64,000 bases of DNA from Paenibacillus sp. Root52. Its GTDB lineage: Bacteria; Bacillota; Bacilli; Paenibacillales; Paenibacillaceae. Below are positions 9,220 through 17,840 of the stretch, piece after piece. The first letter of the stretch is position 1. The number at the start of each line of letters is the position of its first letter. Under the pieces are notes generated by a model, which saw only the letters and a list, made by a program, of their open reading frames with translations, did not search any database and was not told the DNA's origin. Position numbers and translations under genes: made by a program. The stretch is from contig NZ_LMFO01000006.1 of NCBI RefSeq assembly GCF_001426865.1, positions 83,405 through 147,404 of the forward strand. Direction: 5' to 3'.

Positions 9220-9380
9220 GGGCGGGGCTGAAAACTCCGAAGGAAGCAGATTTTGCCGGATTTTCGTTCCAAGTCAGGAAGTTTAACGCAGGCGTGCCGG
9301 GGCACGTCAAGGGAAAGTGACGCAGCAGGGGGCGACAAGGCGGTAAAAGATGCACTTCAGGGAGTTTTCAGGTACGTCCT
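9220..9380. repeat. Family-1 structured repeat, copy B (inverted relative to copy A)
   Basis: 161 bp, inverted copy of 8228-8386 with the same CTGAAAACTC ends. It ends only 20 bp before the start codon of the secreted protein at 9401, so it probably forms much of that mRNA leader. Confidence 0.8.
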
Positions 9381-9400
9381 AATATTTGGGAGGGATTTGG

Positions 9401-12208
9401 TTGGGTAAATTGAGAAGTTTGCGGGGAGTTTGGTTAAAATCACTCCTAGCATTGTCCATGGCTTTGCCGCTTCAGATTGGATTGTGGAACGGAGATGCAT
9501 CGGTACATGCGGAAGGGCCGACAGATCCGGCACCATTCATTCAGGCGAAGGTCGTTAACGAAAATGCTGGCAAAAAGGTATTGTTCGACAACTCACACGG
9601 TCAGACGGCTGGAGCCGCAGATTGGGTGATCGATGGTGGTTTCTCGGACTTTGGAAATGCGTTAGCGAATGATGGATATGATGTAAAGGAACTGCGCAAG
9701 ACAACCCCATTTACCTATGAGGATCTGAAAGAGTATAGCGTATTCGTTATTGCAGAACCTCAGATTCCTTTCAAAACTTCGGAACAAGCAGCAATGAAAC
9801 AATATGTTGAGCAAGGCGGCAGCATCTTCTTCATCGGAGATCATTACAATGCCGATCGTAACAAAAACCGCTGGGACGGTTCAGAAGCCATTAACGGTTA
9901 TCGCCGTGGGGCGTTCGAAGAGCCAACTAAGGGCATGAGCACAGAGGAACGTAACTCTGAGGCTATGCAGAATGTAACGAGCACAGACTGGCTGTCCGAA
10001 AACTTCGGCATCCGTTTCCGCTACAACGCACTTGGTGATATTGACGCCAACATTATCGTACCGGCTGACCAAGCCTTTGGCATCACGGAAGGTGTATCCT
10101 CCGTAGCTATGCATGCTGGTTCTACACTGGCGATCACAGACCCAACGCTTGCGAAAGGTATCGTGTATCTGCCAAAAACCAATGCAAAATGGAATAACGC
10201 TGTTGACCAAGGTGTATACAACGGTGGTGGCATTGAAGAAGGCCCTTACGTCGCTGTATCCAAGCTGGGTGCGGGTAAAGCTGCCTTCATCGGTGACTCT
10301 TCCCCTGTGGAAGATGCATCGCCTAAATACTTGCGTGAAGAGACAGGCACACGCAAAACAACTTATGACGGCTTCAAAGAAGCAGATGATGCTGTATTGC
10401 TCGTGAACACCGTGAACTGGCTCGCGACGCAAGAAAACTATACTAGCCTGACAGAAGTGGCTGGGCTGGAACTAGATACCGCTACTGCCCTGTTGCCATT
10501 CGAAGAGCCAGCGGCTTCTACAGAACCACAAGCTGAACCTTGGGCTGCACCTGCTGCTGGATACAAGTGGTATGATCGTTCCACATTCAAAGCTGGATCT
10601 TACGGTGGACCTGCATCTAGCGCGAATGCTTCTTACAGCTTCGTAAAACAGGATACACTCCCTAATGCGGAAGAATTCCAGGTACGTGTTGTAGTAGAGA
10701 ACATGCCTCCAAATACAACGGTATCAGGCTATAGCGCAGGGATCTACCTGACTGGTGGAACGCAAGTAGCTATGATCCAAAATGACAGCGGCACATGGCC
10801 GACATCATACGGTTATAGTTCTACTTTTAGTGTAACCTCAGACAGTAAAGGTCGTGCAATCAAAGACCTCAACGTTCGCATCAAACCAGGTACAAACGGC
10901 AATGCAAGCTTGCGCCTACGCTTGAACGGCAGCAACTTGATCACCAATGCCGTAACTGTAGGTAACGTACCAGCTACGCCGCTGCCAGAGGAAGAAGGAC
11001 CAATCCCAGCAACAATTACGGTTGCTGAAGCTCGTACCAAAGCAGTTGGTTCAACGGTAACCATTGAAGGTGTAGTTACAACACAGCCAGGTTCATTCGG
11101 CGGACAAGCCTTCTATCTTCAGGATGAGACAGCTGGAATCTATGTATTCCAGCATACTAGTGGCTTCCAAGTTGGCGATAAAGTGAAAGTTACAGCACCA
11201 ACGACGATCTATAACAGTGAATTTGAGCTTACCGATGTTGTAGCTATTGAGAAGACGGGTACTGCTTCTGTTCCCGCTCCGGCTCTCGTTACTGCCATTA
11301 ATGATGCTAACCAAGGTCAACTCGTACAGCTGAAAGATGTAACGGTTCAAAATATCATTAGCTCTACGCCTGCTGGATCATTTGAATTCGATGCAGTGAC
11401 TGCTGACGGAACAACTACACATGTGCGCGTGGATACACGTACAGGTGTAACTGAAACGTCCTTCCCTTATGCTGCAGGCGACAAGCTGGACATCACAGGT
11501 GTATCGGCAATTTTCAGAGATGTATATCAATTAAAACCTAGAAGCTTGAATGATTTTGTTGCTGCCGAGGAACAAGGTGGAGGCGAAGTCCCTTCCACTC
11601 CAGCTGTGGGAGCACCGGGTAAACCGGTGCTTTCTTCCGATAATGGCTATACAACAGGACTGTTCGGCGGTTCTTATAACGTCACGATGAATCTGTGGTG
11701 GGGCGACAATGGTTCGGAATACAAATTATATGAGAACGGCGTACTCGTTGATACACAGAAGTTAACTGAAGCTACACCTTCTGCACAATCAACCAAAACA
11801 GCGATCACTGACAAAGCCAATGGCACATATACGTATGTAGCCGAGCTGACTAATAGCAAAGGCACTACGCGTAGTGACGAGCTGACGGTACAAGTAACCA
11901 ATGCGGCACCAGGTAAAGCTACTCTTTCCCAAGATAACTGGGATGGCGATGGCATTTACAGTGTAACAATGAATCTCTGGTGGGGTACAAATGCTACAGA
12001 ATACCGCCTTTATGAAAATGATGTACTTATCGATACACAGGAATTGAAGGCTGCAACACCAGCATCTCAGCGTGCTGTAACCGATCTGTCTGGTCGTGCC
12101 AACGGAACGTACACGTACCGTGCGGAACTGATCAATGCAGCAGGTGTAACAAGCACTGAGACCATTACAGTTCAAGTCACTAAAGCAGCTCTGCCATTGG
12201 CAAGCTAA
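9401..12208 (+). CDS. Secreted multidomain protein: GATase-like domain, OB-fold (YhcR-type) domain, two ChiA-N/Ig-like repeats
   Basis: 935 aa from TTG at 9401, chosen because GGGAGG lies 7 nt upstream. A signal peptide ends near SVHA-EG. Residues about 50-340 form a Rossmann/GATase-like domain ([55 protein letters not shown]). About 380-525 is a beta-rich linker domain. About 535-720 is an OB-fold-like nucleic-acid-binding module ([35 protein letters not shown]) as found in secreted YhcR-like nucleases. Two tandem ~95-residue repeats follow ([20 protein letters not shown] and [19 protein letters not shown]), matching chitinase A N-terminal/FnIII-like domains. No sortase motif or S-layer domains are seen. 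Its catalytic role is not established. Confidence 0.75.
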   Translation: MGKLRSLRGVWLKSLLALSMALPLQIGLWNGDASVHAEGPTDPAPFIQAKVVNENAGKKVLFDNSHGQTAGAADWVIDGGFSDFGNALANDGYDVKELRKTTPFTYEDLKEYSVFVIAEPQIPFKTSEQAAMKQYVEQGGSIFFIGDHYNADRNKNRWDGSEAINGYRRGAFEEPTKGMSTEERNSEAMQNVTSTDWLSENFGIRFRYNALGDIDANIIVPADQAFGITEGVSSVAMHAGSTLAITDPTLAKGIVYLPKTNAKWNNAVDQGVYNGGGIEEGPYVAVSKLGAGKAAFIGDSSPVEDASPKYLREETGTRKTTYDGFKEADDAVLLVNTVNWLATQENYTSLTEVAGLELDTATALLPFEEPAASTEPQAEPWAAPAAGYKWYDRSTFKAGSYGGPASSANASYSFVKQDTLPNAEEFQVRVVVENMPPNTTVSGYSAGIYLTGGTQVAMIQNDSGTWPTSYGYSSTFSVTSDSKGRAIKDLNVRIKPGTNGNASLRLRLNGSNLITNAVTVGNVPATPLPEEEGPIPATITVAEARTKAVGSTVTIEGVVTTQPGSFGGQAFYLQDETAGIYVFQHTSGFQVGDKVKVTAPTTIYNSEFELTDVVAIEKTGTASVPAPALVTAINDANQGQLVQLKDVTVQNIISSTPAGSFEFDAVTADGTTTHVRVDTRTGVTETSFPYAAGDKLDITGVSAIFRDVYQLKPRSLNDFVAAEEQGGGEVPSTPAVGAPGKPVLSSDNGYTTGLFGGSYNVTMNLWWGDNGSEYKLYENGVLVDTQKLTEATPSAQSTKTAITDKANGTYTYVAELTNSKGTTRSDELTVQVTNAAPGKATLSQDNWDGDGIYSVTMNLWWGTNATEYRLYENDVLIDTQELKAATPASQRAVTDLSGRANGTYTYRAELINAAGVTSTETITVQVTKAALPLAS

Positions 12209-12220
12209 TAAAACAAACCA

Positions 12221-12290
12221 AAAAACCGAAACCACGAGTAGCCTGGATGGGATCAATCCCCACGTTGAGCTACCTGGATTCGGTTTTTTT
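12221..12290. terminator. Bidirectional terminator between convergent genes
   Basis: AAAAACCGAA ... TTCGGTTTTTTT outer arms with an inner GTAGC / GCTAC stem. It serves the secreted-protein gene (plus) and could also serve the small genes on the minus strand. Confidence 0.85.
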
Positions 12291-12330
12291 ACATATATTC
12301 ATTAATTCGTTAGTTCATCAATTCATTTGT

Positions 12331-12591
12331 TCATGACAAGCGCTCCGGCTCATTGATCTTTCTGGTCAACAGCATGCCGTTCACTACAGCAGAATACGCA
12401 GCGATGGCAATAATGGCAAAGAATACGATCTGGTTCATCTGCAGCATTGTGTAATTACTCCACGTGAAAATAATCAGGATTCCACTAAGTCCGATATTCT
12501 CTCTGTTATGCTCCTTAAACTTCTGAAAAATCATTCGATATAATAATATGGCTATCATAAACACAATCCAGACGATAGTAAATGTCTCCAT
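12331..12591 (-). CDS. Small two-TM membrane protein, unknown function
   Basis: 86 aa from the ATG at 12591 (METFTIVWIVFMIAILLYRM), with AAGGTG 6 nt upstream; a GTG nine bases earlier is an alternative start. There are hydrophobic segments at about 4-20 and 48-70, plus a central FKEHNRENIGLSG segment. It is the third gene of a minus-strand trio with a lipoprotein and an anchored protein. Length and topology recall DUF4181-like proteins, but I cannot assign it. Confidence 0.6.
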   Translation of the reverse strand: METFTIVWIVFMIAILLYRMIFQKFKEHNRENIGLSGILIIFTWSNYTMLQMNQIVFFAIIAIAAYSAVVNGMLLTRKINEPERLS

Positions 12592-12609
12592 GTGCTTCAC
12601 CTTCTTTCC

Positions 12610-13029
12610 TCACTCTTCATCACTAGATATCGCTGTGTAAATCTGAGAACGATACTTATCCAGGTTACCGTCATGTGCGAATTGAATAATAATGACATTA
12701 TTATTGGTATACTCACCGACCTTGGTTATGAGCGAGATGTTAAAGTTCGCTTTTACCAGCGCTTGCCTTGCTTGTTCAATAGAATCCGTAAAAAAAATAA
12801 ATACGGTGTCGCTGTCCTCCCCATTGTGAGAAATGCTGAATTGATGAGGAATCAAACCCTGCATATCAACACTGGATGAAGGCTCCATGACCTTAACCTC
12901 CAGCCCCTGCTCTTCAAGTGAGGTTTGGAATTGATGTAGAAACTCGTTTGGATCGATGCGCTGATTCTGCCCTGTACAGCCGGTAACAAATGTCAGCAAA
13001 ATTATGATTAAAATGGTCGCAGTTCTCAT
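12610..13029 (-). CDS. Small lipoprotein, unknown function
   Basis: 139 aa. The signal peptide MRTATILIIILLTFVTGC has a lipobox with Cys18. The mature part (TGQNQRIDPNEFLHQFQTSLEEQGLEVKVME...) contains a mixed alpha/beta domain that I do not recognise. The ATG overlaps the TAA of the upstream gene (TAATG), so the two are translationally coupled. Probably anchored on the outer face of the membrane. Confidence 0.7.
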   Translation of the reverse strand: MRTATILIIILLTFVTGCTGQNQRIDPNEFLHQFQTSLEEQGLEVKVMEPSSSVDMQGLIPHQFSISHNGEDSDTVFIFFTDSIEQARQALVKANFNISLITKVGEYTNNNVIIIQFAHDGNLDKYRSQIYTAISSDEE

Positions 13030-13526
13030 TACTTCCCTCTCATCTTCTCTTGAATCTCCACAGCTTTTTCGTAATTGGAAGCTCCTGTAACCACATGCGT
13101 TTGTGTTCTCTCATCCCCAGTAGATCCGAGAAACATACTGATCTCTCTCCAATCATCACTGAAATAAATGAGACCAATCAAGCTATAATCGAAAGGAGTT
13201 TCCATTCTATTGTAAGTTAAACTACCTTTATTAACATGGTTCTTCCTCTCTAGTACATAAATCGTCGACATATACTCCTTCTGAGTTAGATCAAAGTTAT
13301 CTACAGACACGTGGCCTTCAAAGGATGCATGACGGAAAAGAGGACGAACCATCCTTCCTTCCACCTTGATCTTCGTAGTTACCGCAGATGCTGGATCATC
13401 TTGAGTATATTGAATAGCTTGCTGCTCAATATGAATATTCTTCGGAAATGGATAGAGCCATGCAACCAGCCCAACTCCAACTAAAACAACAATAATAATG
13501 AACAAACGTAATTGTGTTAACCTCAA
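13029..13526 (-). CDS. Membrane-anchored small protein, unknown function
   Basis: 165 aa, TTG start 7 nt after GAGGGGG. One N-terminal TM helix (about 7-26, LFIIIVVLVGVGLVAWLYPF) is followed by an extracytoplasmic beta-rich domain (KIKVEGRMVRPLFRHASFEGHVSV, YMSTIYVLERKN). It is the first gene of the trio with the lipoprotein and the two-TM protein. No recognisable family. Confidence 0.65.
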   Translation of the reverse strand: MRLTQLRLFIIIVVLVGVGLVAWLYPFPKNIHIEQQAIQYTQDDPASAVTTKIKVEGRMVRPLFRHASFEGHVSVDNFDLTQKEYMSTIYVLERKNHVNKGSLTYNRMETPFDYSLIGLIYFSDDWREISMFLGSTGDERTQTHVVTGASNYEKAVEIQEKMRGK

Positions 13527-13860
13527 CCTAAAGCCCCCTCACTAGATAAGTGAAAGTGAATAAATTATAAATTTCCCTTTTCAATCATGTATTTATAAAG
13601 AAATCATACCAAAAATTCTCCAAAGAAACAGCATTTGACGATCTGAAGTCACTTCCATTGATCCTGCACCTTCCATCTCTAACGAACTCATTTAGCCTTA
13701 TTCGGGGGAGAACTGCATCCAGGAAATGCTAACGAATCGTTGGCACGCTCATATGCCTTTTGGGCGCAAAAATTAGATACATTACCTAGTACTTCGAAAT
13801 ATAACGCTTCTCGGATTCGTTAACACCTAGGGTATAACACGTCCTGACTTAGATACAAAC
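13527..13860. other. Intergenic region, no gene seen
   Basis: AT-rich stretch between the small-protein trio (transcribed leftward) and the phn terminator. It presumably holds the trio promoter. No supported open frame. Confidence 0.5.
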
Positions 13861-13912
13861 AAAAAAAGAAGACTACTAAATGCTGTATCATAACTAGCAC
13901 TTAATAATCTTC
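13861..13912 (-). terminator. Terminator of the phosphonate-type transporter operon
   Basis: Arms around GAAGACTACTAAATGCT and AGCACTTAATAATCTTC, with a run of seven T on the minus strand. Confidence 0.8.
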
Positions 13913-13918
13913 TCCACA

Positions 13919-14725
13919 TTACACCAGCTTCTTCCGAATATATCCCGAGATCAAGTCAATGATTGTAATCATCACAATAATGCCAAGCAAAATAATACCT
14001 ACACGCGGCCAGTTCCGCGTACTCAGTGCAAAGATCAGCGGTGTACCAATCCCCCCGGCTCCAATGACACCCAGGATGGTCGCAGACCGGACATTGATTT
14101 CAAAGCGATACAGGGTATAGTTCAAGAATCCAGGCATGACCTGCGGCAAAATAGCGAACCATAATTGCTGAATACGATTGGCTCCAGTAGCGAGCAACGC
14201 TTCCGAAGGACCATAGTCGATATTTTCCACTTCATCCGCGTACAGTTTGCCGAGCATACCGATGGAGTGTAAACCAAGGGCAAGCACCCCAGCGAACGAT
14301 CCGGGACCTACAGCCTTGATAAACATCAAAGCCATAATAATCTCTGGAAACGTACGAATGAAGCTAAGCACCATTTTACCTGCACCCGAGATTGAGCGAT
14401 GCCCACTCATATTACGTGCAGACCAGAAGGCAAATGGAATACATAATACAGCAGAGATCACCGTACCGAGTACGGAGATGGCGAGTGTATCCAGCAATCC
14501 ACGCAGCAAATCTTCTCCTTCAGGCAAATAAACAAAGTCCCAATCTGGTGAGAATATACCAGCGATAATCGCCTTCATAATCTGTCCAGCGGTTTCTTTA
14601 AACCCGGTAAACGGTACACCGGCAAGAGCCCAGGCATACACCAGAATCAGCAGGATAACAATAACCCAGCGAAGCGGGTTCTTCCGTGGTTTCGGCCGGA
14701 TGCGGCTTGTTTCATTTTTCATCAT
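13919..14725 (-). CDS. phnE: Phosphonate/phosphite-type ABC transporter permease (PhnE, second copy)
   Basis: 268 aa integral membrane protein with about 5-6 TM helices. The EAA-loop region is YGPSEALLATGANRIQQLWFAILPQVMPGFLNYTLYRFEINVRSATILGVIGAGGIG, typical of PhnE. The ATG overlaps the stop of the first phnE gene by 4 bp. It should pair with the other PhnE and the PhnC ATPase to import phosphonate, phosphite or a related P-compound captured by PhnD. Two different PhnE genes in tandem are common in Bacillota. Confidence 0.9.
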   Translation of the reverse strand: MMKNETSRIRPKPRKNPLRWVIVILLILVYAWALAGVPFTGFKETAGQIMKAIIAGIFSPDWDFVYLPEGEDLLRGLLDTLAISVLGTVISAVLCIPFAFWSARNMSGHRSISGAGKMVLSFIRTFPEIIMALMFIKAVGPGSFAGVLALGLHSIGMLGKLYADEVENIDYGPSEALLATGANRIQQLWFAILPQVMPGFLNYTLYRFEINVRSATILGVIGAGGIGTPLIFALSTRNWPRVGIILLGIIVMITIIDLISGYIRKKLV

Positions 14726-15579
14726 AGCAATTTCTCCCGCAGCTTAGTACTTACATAATCAATAATTAGAACAATAGCAAGGGTAAATAGAATGATTACG
14801 CTGGTCTTGTCATACTCCAGGAATCCAAGTGTAGCCTCATAATAAAGTCCAATACCTCCGGCTCCCACCAATCCCAGAATGGCAGCAGCACGTACATTAA
14901 TTTCAAAGGCATATAGGACATAGGATGTAAATTGAGCAGCCAGTTGTGGTACAACGCCATACACAATGAGCTGAATACGGTTCATGCCAACAGCTGTCAT
15001 CGCTTCCAGTGGCCCCTGATCAATCGTTTCTAGCGTCTCATAGGTGAGCTTGGCAATTAGACCTACAGAGAATACCGCCAGTGCCAGGATACCAGGAATT
15101 GGCCCTAGGCCAAACACCGCAACAAACAAAGCAGCAAGCAACAGATCCGGCACTGTCCGAATCAGGTTGAGTACAAAACGTGCAGGGAAGTAAATCCAGC
15201 GACTAGGCATTAGGTTACCCGCACAGATAATAGCCACCGGAATGGCAATGATCGCCCCAATGGTTGTACCAATCAGAGCCATACGAATGGTTTCCAGCAT
15301 GCCTTGAACGATATTATCAAAGTAACTCCACCGGGGTGGAAACATTTCTTTTAGCAGATCCCACATGTTCGGCAAGCCTTCAAAAAGCTCCGTAAAGCTT
15401 GCATCGGTCTGCTTCGCACTCGCCCAGAGAAGAAGCAAAATAATGGCTAACGTGAGTAGATGCTTCGTGCGTCCAGGGGGTTTGGGACGCTTAACGACCT
15501 GACTCGGGCCGGAACCAGGTTCCTTGCCTATGCCTGGCTTGCCTGAATTCTGGAGTGAAACATTGGATTGTCCCTTCAT
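14722..15579 (-). CDS. phnE: Phosphonate/phosphite-type ABC transporter permease (PhnE, first copy)
   Basis: 285 aa. A polar Pro/Gly/Lys-rich N-terminal extension (about 1-40) precedes the first TM helix. The conserved EAA-loop region is [57 protein letters not shown]. It is coupled to phnC by a 4-bp ATGA overlap and to the second phnE in the same way. Homology to the neighbouring permease (EINVR-A-ILG-VGAGGIG in both) indicates an old gene duplication. Confidence 0.9.
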   Translation of the reverse strand: MKGQSNVSLQNSGKPGIGKEPGSGPSQVVKRPKPPGRTKHLLTLAIILLLLWASAKQTDASFTELFEGLPNMWDLLKEMFPPRWSYFDNIVQGMLETIRMALIGTTIGAIIAIPVAIICAGNLMPSRWIYFPARFVLNLIRTVPDLLLAALFVAVFGLGPIPGILALAVFSVGLIAKLTYETLETIDQGPLEAMTAVGMNRIQLIVYGVVPQLAAQFTSYVLYAFEINVRAAAILGLVGAGGIGLYYEATLGFLEYDKTSVIILFTLAIVLIIDYVSTKLREKLL

Positions 15580-16373
15580 ACCAGAACTTCTCCCTGCTCA
15601 TGCACAGCCTGCTTGTCCAGTAATTCATCAGCTAGAATCGGTCTGCCGTAAATCTCTGCAAATCGCTCATCCGTTGCTTCTTCAACTGGGCCGTCGAATA
15701 CAACTTTACCTGCCCGCAATCCTACGATCCGGGTCGCATACTCTCTTGCCAGATCGATAAAGTGGAGATTGACGATTGTTGTAATGCCTAGCTCCTGATT
15801 GATATGTTTCAGATCATCCATAACTTGCTTCGTCGTAAGTGGGTCTAGTGATGCCACCGGCTCATCAGCTAGAATAATTTTGGCTTCTTGGGCAAGTACA
15901 CGCGCAATCGCTACACGCTGTTGTTGTCCACCAGACAATTGATCTGCACGGGAGTAAGCCTTCTCCGAGATGTTAACCCGATCTAGCGCGGTAAATGCCA
16001 ATTCAACATCCTCTTTAGGGAAACGACCCAGGATGGTACGCATGGTGGAATGATATCCCACACGTCCACACAGTACATTACGGAGTACACTGGAGCGTTT
16101 CACTAGGTTAAAACTCTGGAAGATCATACCAATATCACGTCTGATCATACGCAGGCGTTTGCCCTGCGCCTTCGTAATCGAACTTCCATTGATCTTAATC
16201 TCACCTTCACTAATATCGTGCAGTCGATTAATGGACCGTAAGAGGGTTGACTTCCCTGCTCCAGACAAACCAACGACCGCAATAAATTCGCCTTGCTCAA
16301 ACTTCAGATTAATATTATCCAGGCCTTTTGTGCCGTTTGCATACGTTTTGGTGACGTTATGAAGCTCAATCAT
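15576..16373 (-). CDS. phnC: Phosphonate/phosphite-type ABC transporter ATPase (PhnC)
   Basis: 265 aa from ATG 16373 ([23 protein letters not shown]); an open upstream extension lacks family similarity. Walker A is GLSGAGKST, the Q-loop region is [24 protein letters not shown], the signature is [15 protein letters not shown], Walker B is [13 protein letters not shown] and the H-loop is VNLHFIDLA. The [14 protein letters not shown] and DEPVASLDP wording is specific to the PhnC family. About 195 bp containing two stem-loops separate it from phnD. Confidence 0.93.
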   Translation of the reverse strand: MIELHNVTKTYANGTKGLDNINLKFEQGEFIAVVGLSGAGKSTLLRSINRLHDISEGEIKINGSSITKAQGKRLRMIRRDIGMIFQSFNLVKRSSVLRNVLCGRVGYHSTMRTILGRFPKEDVELAFTALDRVNISEKAYSRADQLSGGQQQRVAIARVLAQEAKIILADEPVASLDPLTTKQVMDDLKHINQELGITTIVNLHFIDLAREYATRIVGLRAGKVVFDGPVEEATDERFAEIYGRPILADELLDKQAVHEQGEVLV

Positions 16374-16436
16374 GGCAATAATCCTTCTTTCATTCGTAAT
16401 GATCATACAGGTCGAAGCCTTGCTATAATGGCACAA

Positions 16437-16467
16437 GCCAGCGCAGCGTAGATCACGCTGAACTGGC
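16437..16467 (-). other. Stem-loop in the phnD-phnC spacer
   Basis: On the minus strand GGCCAG..CAGCG / CGCTG.GCTGGC around a 7-nt loop. No T-run follows, so it is more likely an mRNA stability element than a terminator. Confidence 0.5.
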
Positions 16468-16546
16468 CTGCCCACTCTGATACGATATAGCTAGTCCCAT
16501 CAAAAGAGATACGTGAAGCAACAAGATTGTAAAACGACTTCTAGAG

Positions 16547-16568
16547 TTGTAGCACTTCTAAGCTACAA
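16547..16568 (-). other. Stem-loop directly after phnD
   Basis: TTGTAGC-8 nt-GCTACAA, a perfect 7-bp stem abutting the phnD stop codon. No strong T-run follows. It could protect the phnD mRNA 3' end or attenuate the downstream genes. Confidence 0.5.
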
Positions 16569-17555
16569 TTACTCGCCTTTTACTTTTTCGCCATACTGAC
16601 GAACGATCTCGAACTTGCTATCATCGGACTCTACGTAACCTTCATGTGTGTAGATCTCTTTAATGATTTGGTGGCCTTCTGTGTCTTTACCGATATCGAT
16701 GAAAGCTTGTTTGATCTTCGCAGTCCAATCTGCATTCATATCTGTACGAACAGCAATGGTATCGTTAGGAATTGGCTCTGTGAACGCCAGTACACGTGTA
16801 TCTTCAAATACAGTTGGGTAGTCTTTCGCTACAGTGTTACGAGCATCTTGGAAAATTGCTGCTGCATCAACGTCACCGTTCAGTACAGCGATAACACCTT
16901 GGTCATGACCTTTCAATGTTACAGGTGATACATCTTTCAATGGATCAATGCCATTATCAAGCAACAAACCTGCAGGCCATACATAACCAGCCGAAGACGT
17001 TACGTTCTGGTAAGCGATTTTCTTACCTTTAAGATCTTCGATCGTTTGGATCGGTGAATCTTTCTTCACGATAAACATCGATTTATAAGAATCAGCCAAT
17101 TCCTCTGTTGGAGCACCTGTCTCATCATTTACGCCAAAACGTTGAGCTTGCAAAATAACTTGAGCTGCGCCTTTTTCTTTAGCTAGTACATAAGCTGTCG
17201 GAGGCAAGAAACCTACGTCTACTTTGTTAGAAGCCATTGCTTCAATAATTGTGTTGTAGTCTGTGGATACGCTGACTTTTACCGGAATGCCCAATTTGTC
17301 GCCAAGCAGTTTCTCCAGCGGCTTAGCTTTTGCTTCAAGCGTGTCTGCATTTTGAGAAGGAACGAATTGAACCGTTAGTTCTGTTGGTACATAACCTTCG
17401 GCTTCTTTTTCTGTTTCTGCCGTATCGGTAGACGTACCGGACGCATTCGAACTCGTATCAGCCCCGTTAGACGAACCTGTCGTAGCATTAGACCCACATG
17501 CACTCAGAAACAGAACCAAAATCAACAATGGTAAAAATAAAGCGGACTTCTTCAA
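16569..17555 (-). CDS. phnD: Phosphonate/phosphite-type substrate-binding lipoprotein (PhnD)
   Basis: 328 aa from TTG 17555, which has GGAGGG 7 nt upstream; an upstream in-frame TTG lacks one. The signal peptide has a lipobox LSAC with Cys20, then a Ser/Thr/Asn-rich linker (GSSNGADTSSNASGTSTDTA) and a type-II periplasmic-binding fold. Family wording includes TVQFVPSQNADTLEAKAKPLEKLLGDKLGIPV, KVDVGFLPPTAYVLAKEKGAAQVILQA, IQTIEDLKGKKIAYQNVTSSAGYVWPA and FIDIGKDTEGHQIIKEIYTHEGYVE. It is the first gene of the operon and captures the substrate outside the membrane. Phosphite, phosphonate or another P-ester cannot be distinguished here. Confidence 0.92.
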   Translation of the reverse strand: MKKSALFLPLLILVLFLSACGSNATTGSSNGADTSSNASGTSTDTAETEKEAEGYVPTELTVQFVPSQNADTLEAKAKPLEKLLGDKLGIPVKVSVSTDYNTIIEAMASNKVDVGFLPPTAYVLAKEKGAAQVILQAQRFGVNDETGAPTEELADSYKSMFIVKKDSPIQTIEDLKGKKIAYQNVTSSAGYVWPAGLLLDNGIDPLKDVSPVTLKGHDQGVIAVLNGDVDAAAIFQDARNTVAKDYPTVFEDTRVLAFTEPIPNDTIAVRTDMNADWTAKIKQAFIDIGKDTEGHQIIKEIYTHEGYVESDDSKFEIVRQYGEKVKGE

Positions 17556-17623
17556 GCGAACACCCTCCAAAGAGTTTCTATTTTTCAATACTTATCTACT
17601 ATAATTGGCAAATATTTGCGCCA

Positions 17624-17651
17624 TGTGAAACGAAATTTGGAGTTTTGTAAA
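17624..17651 (-). promoter_or_regulatory. Candidate Pho box upstream of phnD
   Basis: Reading toward phnD, hexamers TTTACA, CCAAAT and TTCACA are spaced 5 nt apart, giving the 11-bp periodicity of PhoP-binding TT(A/C/T)ACA repeats. The outer two fit the consensus and the middle one does not. It lies about 70-95 bp before the phnD start. Confidence 0.45.
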
Positions 17652-17840
17652 GTTTTTTGTCATGCTGTCAGGGACGATTTCATCTGTTAGAATAGGCTCA
17701 TTATGGATGAGAATTGAAGAAGACAAGCATCGAATAGGCACAAATATCAGGCATGCATCTATTTCTTCCATTCTTTCTATCGTTCCATTTTTTGGGGTCA
17801 TTCCATATATATAAACTTATATATTAGAGGAGATTGTAAA

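Noticed and set aside
8228..9380. Insertion sequence
   Set aside because: The paired repeats look mobile, but no transposase or target-site duplication is visible, so only a repeat call is supported.
9881..10432. Long antisense open frame inside the secreted-protein gene
   Set aside because: The plus-strand gene has a signal peptide and recognisable domains; the antisense product is Cys/Arg-rich without a start context.
16374..16475. 34-residue N-terminal extension of PhnC
   Set aside because: Upstream codons overlap the stem-loop spacer and lack similarity to PhnC; the MIELHNVTK start is typical.
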